NCBI GenBank assembly: GCA_017419465.1
Contig: JAFOLE010000314.1
Span: 1-14,728, forward strand
Length of the DNA: 14,728 nt
Direction of reading: 5' to 3'
DNA from: Solobacterium sp.
GTDB lineage: Bacteria > Bacillota_I > Bacilli_A > Erysipelotrichales > Erysipelotrichaceae
The notes beneath the pieces were generated by a model. The model made no database searches. It worked only from the letters and a program-made list of their open reading frames with translations, and was not told where the DNA came from. Below, in pieces: positions 14,507 through 14,728 of this stretch (the first letter of the stretch is position 1; each line of letters opens with the position of its first letter). Made by a program: the position numbers and the translations under genes.

Positions 14507-14531
14507 GAGAAAAGGGCGGGTAATCCCGCCC
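14507..14531 (-). terminator. Strong intrinsic terminator after the SPFH gene
   Basis: A perfect 7-bp GC stem GGGCGGG/CCCGCCC with loop ATTA (14531-14514), followed on the minus strand by TTTTCTCT. It lies 14 bp past the stop codon. Confidence 0.9.
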
Positions 14532-14545
14532 CGTTTCAGGTATGA

Positions 14546-14728
14546 TCAGTTCCCGTAGAGAATCTGTACAAGTTCGGAATTTTTATCCAGAACCAGGGTT
14601 TTCCGGCCGGTTCCGGTCATCGATCCCTTGAGGGAATCCAGACCGCGGATATATTCATAGAACTCCGCTTTTTCCGGGGAGTTATAGGCATCCTGCAGGA
14701 TGCGCATGTACTCTTCTTCCCCTTCCGC
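14546..14728 (-). CDS. hflC: HflC-like SPFH/band 7 protein, C-terminal 60 residues
   Basis: Only the end of the gene is in the window; it enters from the right edge in an open frame and stops at TGA (14548-14546). The 60 residues read with features of the HflC C terminus: YMRILQDAYNSPEKAEFYEY, then IRGLDSLKGSM, then TLVLDKNSELVQILYG. In HflC these follow the SPFH domain and the alanine/glutamate-rich coiled coil. HflK/HflC-type proteins form membrane assemblies that modulate the FtsH protease. Whether an hflK partner lies beyond the edge cannot be seen. Confidence 0.8.
   Translation of the reverse strand, partial: AEGEEEYMRILQDAYNSPEKAEFYEYIRGLDSLKGSMTGTGRKTLVLDKNSELVQILYGN

Overview
The window reads as chromosomal DNA of a moderately GC-rich low-GC-phylum Gram-positive (Bacillota). 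Evidence: strong AGGAGG-type ribosome binding sites at almost every start, a classical lipobox on the solute-binding protein, no periplasmic signal peptides, and a leader at the left edge that looks like the Bacillota ribosomal-protein L10 attenuator. An Erysipelotrichia or clostridial host would fit, but this cannot be fixed from the sequence alone. All genes share similar base composition and codon choice. I see no insertion sequence, prophage, tRNA, rRNA or CRISPR array.

Layout, left to right. (1) 1-139, minus strand: an excellent sigma-A promoter and an L10-type leader running out of the window, presumably towards rplJ-rplL. (2) 182-1156, minus: a D-2-hydroxyacid dehydrogenase. (3) 1186-2345, minus: two translationally coupled half-size ChrA-family transporters ending in an intrinsic terminator. 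They are transcribed divergently from a LysR regulator (2411-3250, plus). (4) 3244-11131, minus: a six-gene operon in the order oppB, oppC, solute-binding lipoprotein, oppD, oppF, YwrD-type gamma-glutamyltransferase. The last gene overlaps the end of the LysR gene by 7 bp, tail to tail. (5) 11370-12134, plus: a TatD-family metal-dependent hydrolase, separated from the next gene by a bidirectional terminator. (6) 12171-14333, minus: a degenerate-GGDEF/intact-EAL protein with its own promoter and a hairpin-containing leader. (7) 14546-14728, minus: the last 60 residues of an HflC/SPFH membrane-protease modulator, closed by a strong terminator. The longest gene-free stretch is about 240 bp (11132-11369).

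The biologically most coherent unit is the six-gene peptide operon. A lipoprotein captures a peptide, OppB/OppC with OppD/OppF import it, and a cytoplasmic gamma-glutamyltransferase-family hydrolase with no signal peptide, translationally coupled to the transporter, would cleave it inside. Glutathione or another gamma-glutamyl or N-acyl compound is the natural guess for the substrate, but it is inference. The nearby ChrA pair, a regulator and a YwrD-like enzyme recall the Bacillus subtilis ywrA-ywrB-ywrC-ywrD neighbourhood, which suggests a functional link not explained by chromate resistance. The most unusual protein is OppF: it is about 576 residues instead of about 320 because a roughly 250-residue, charged, coiled-coil-like domain is inserted between Walker A and the Q-loop.
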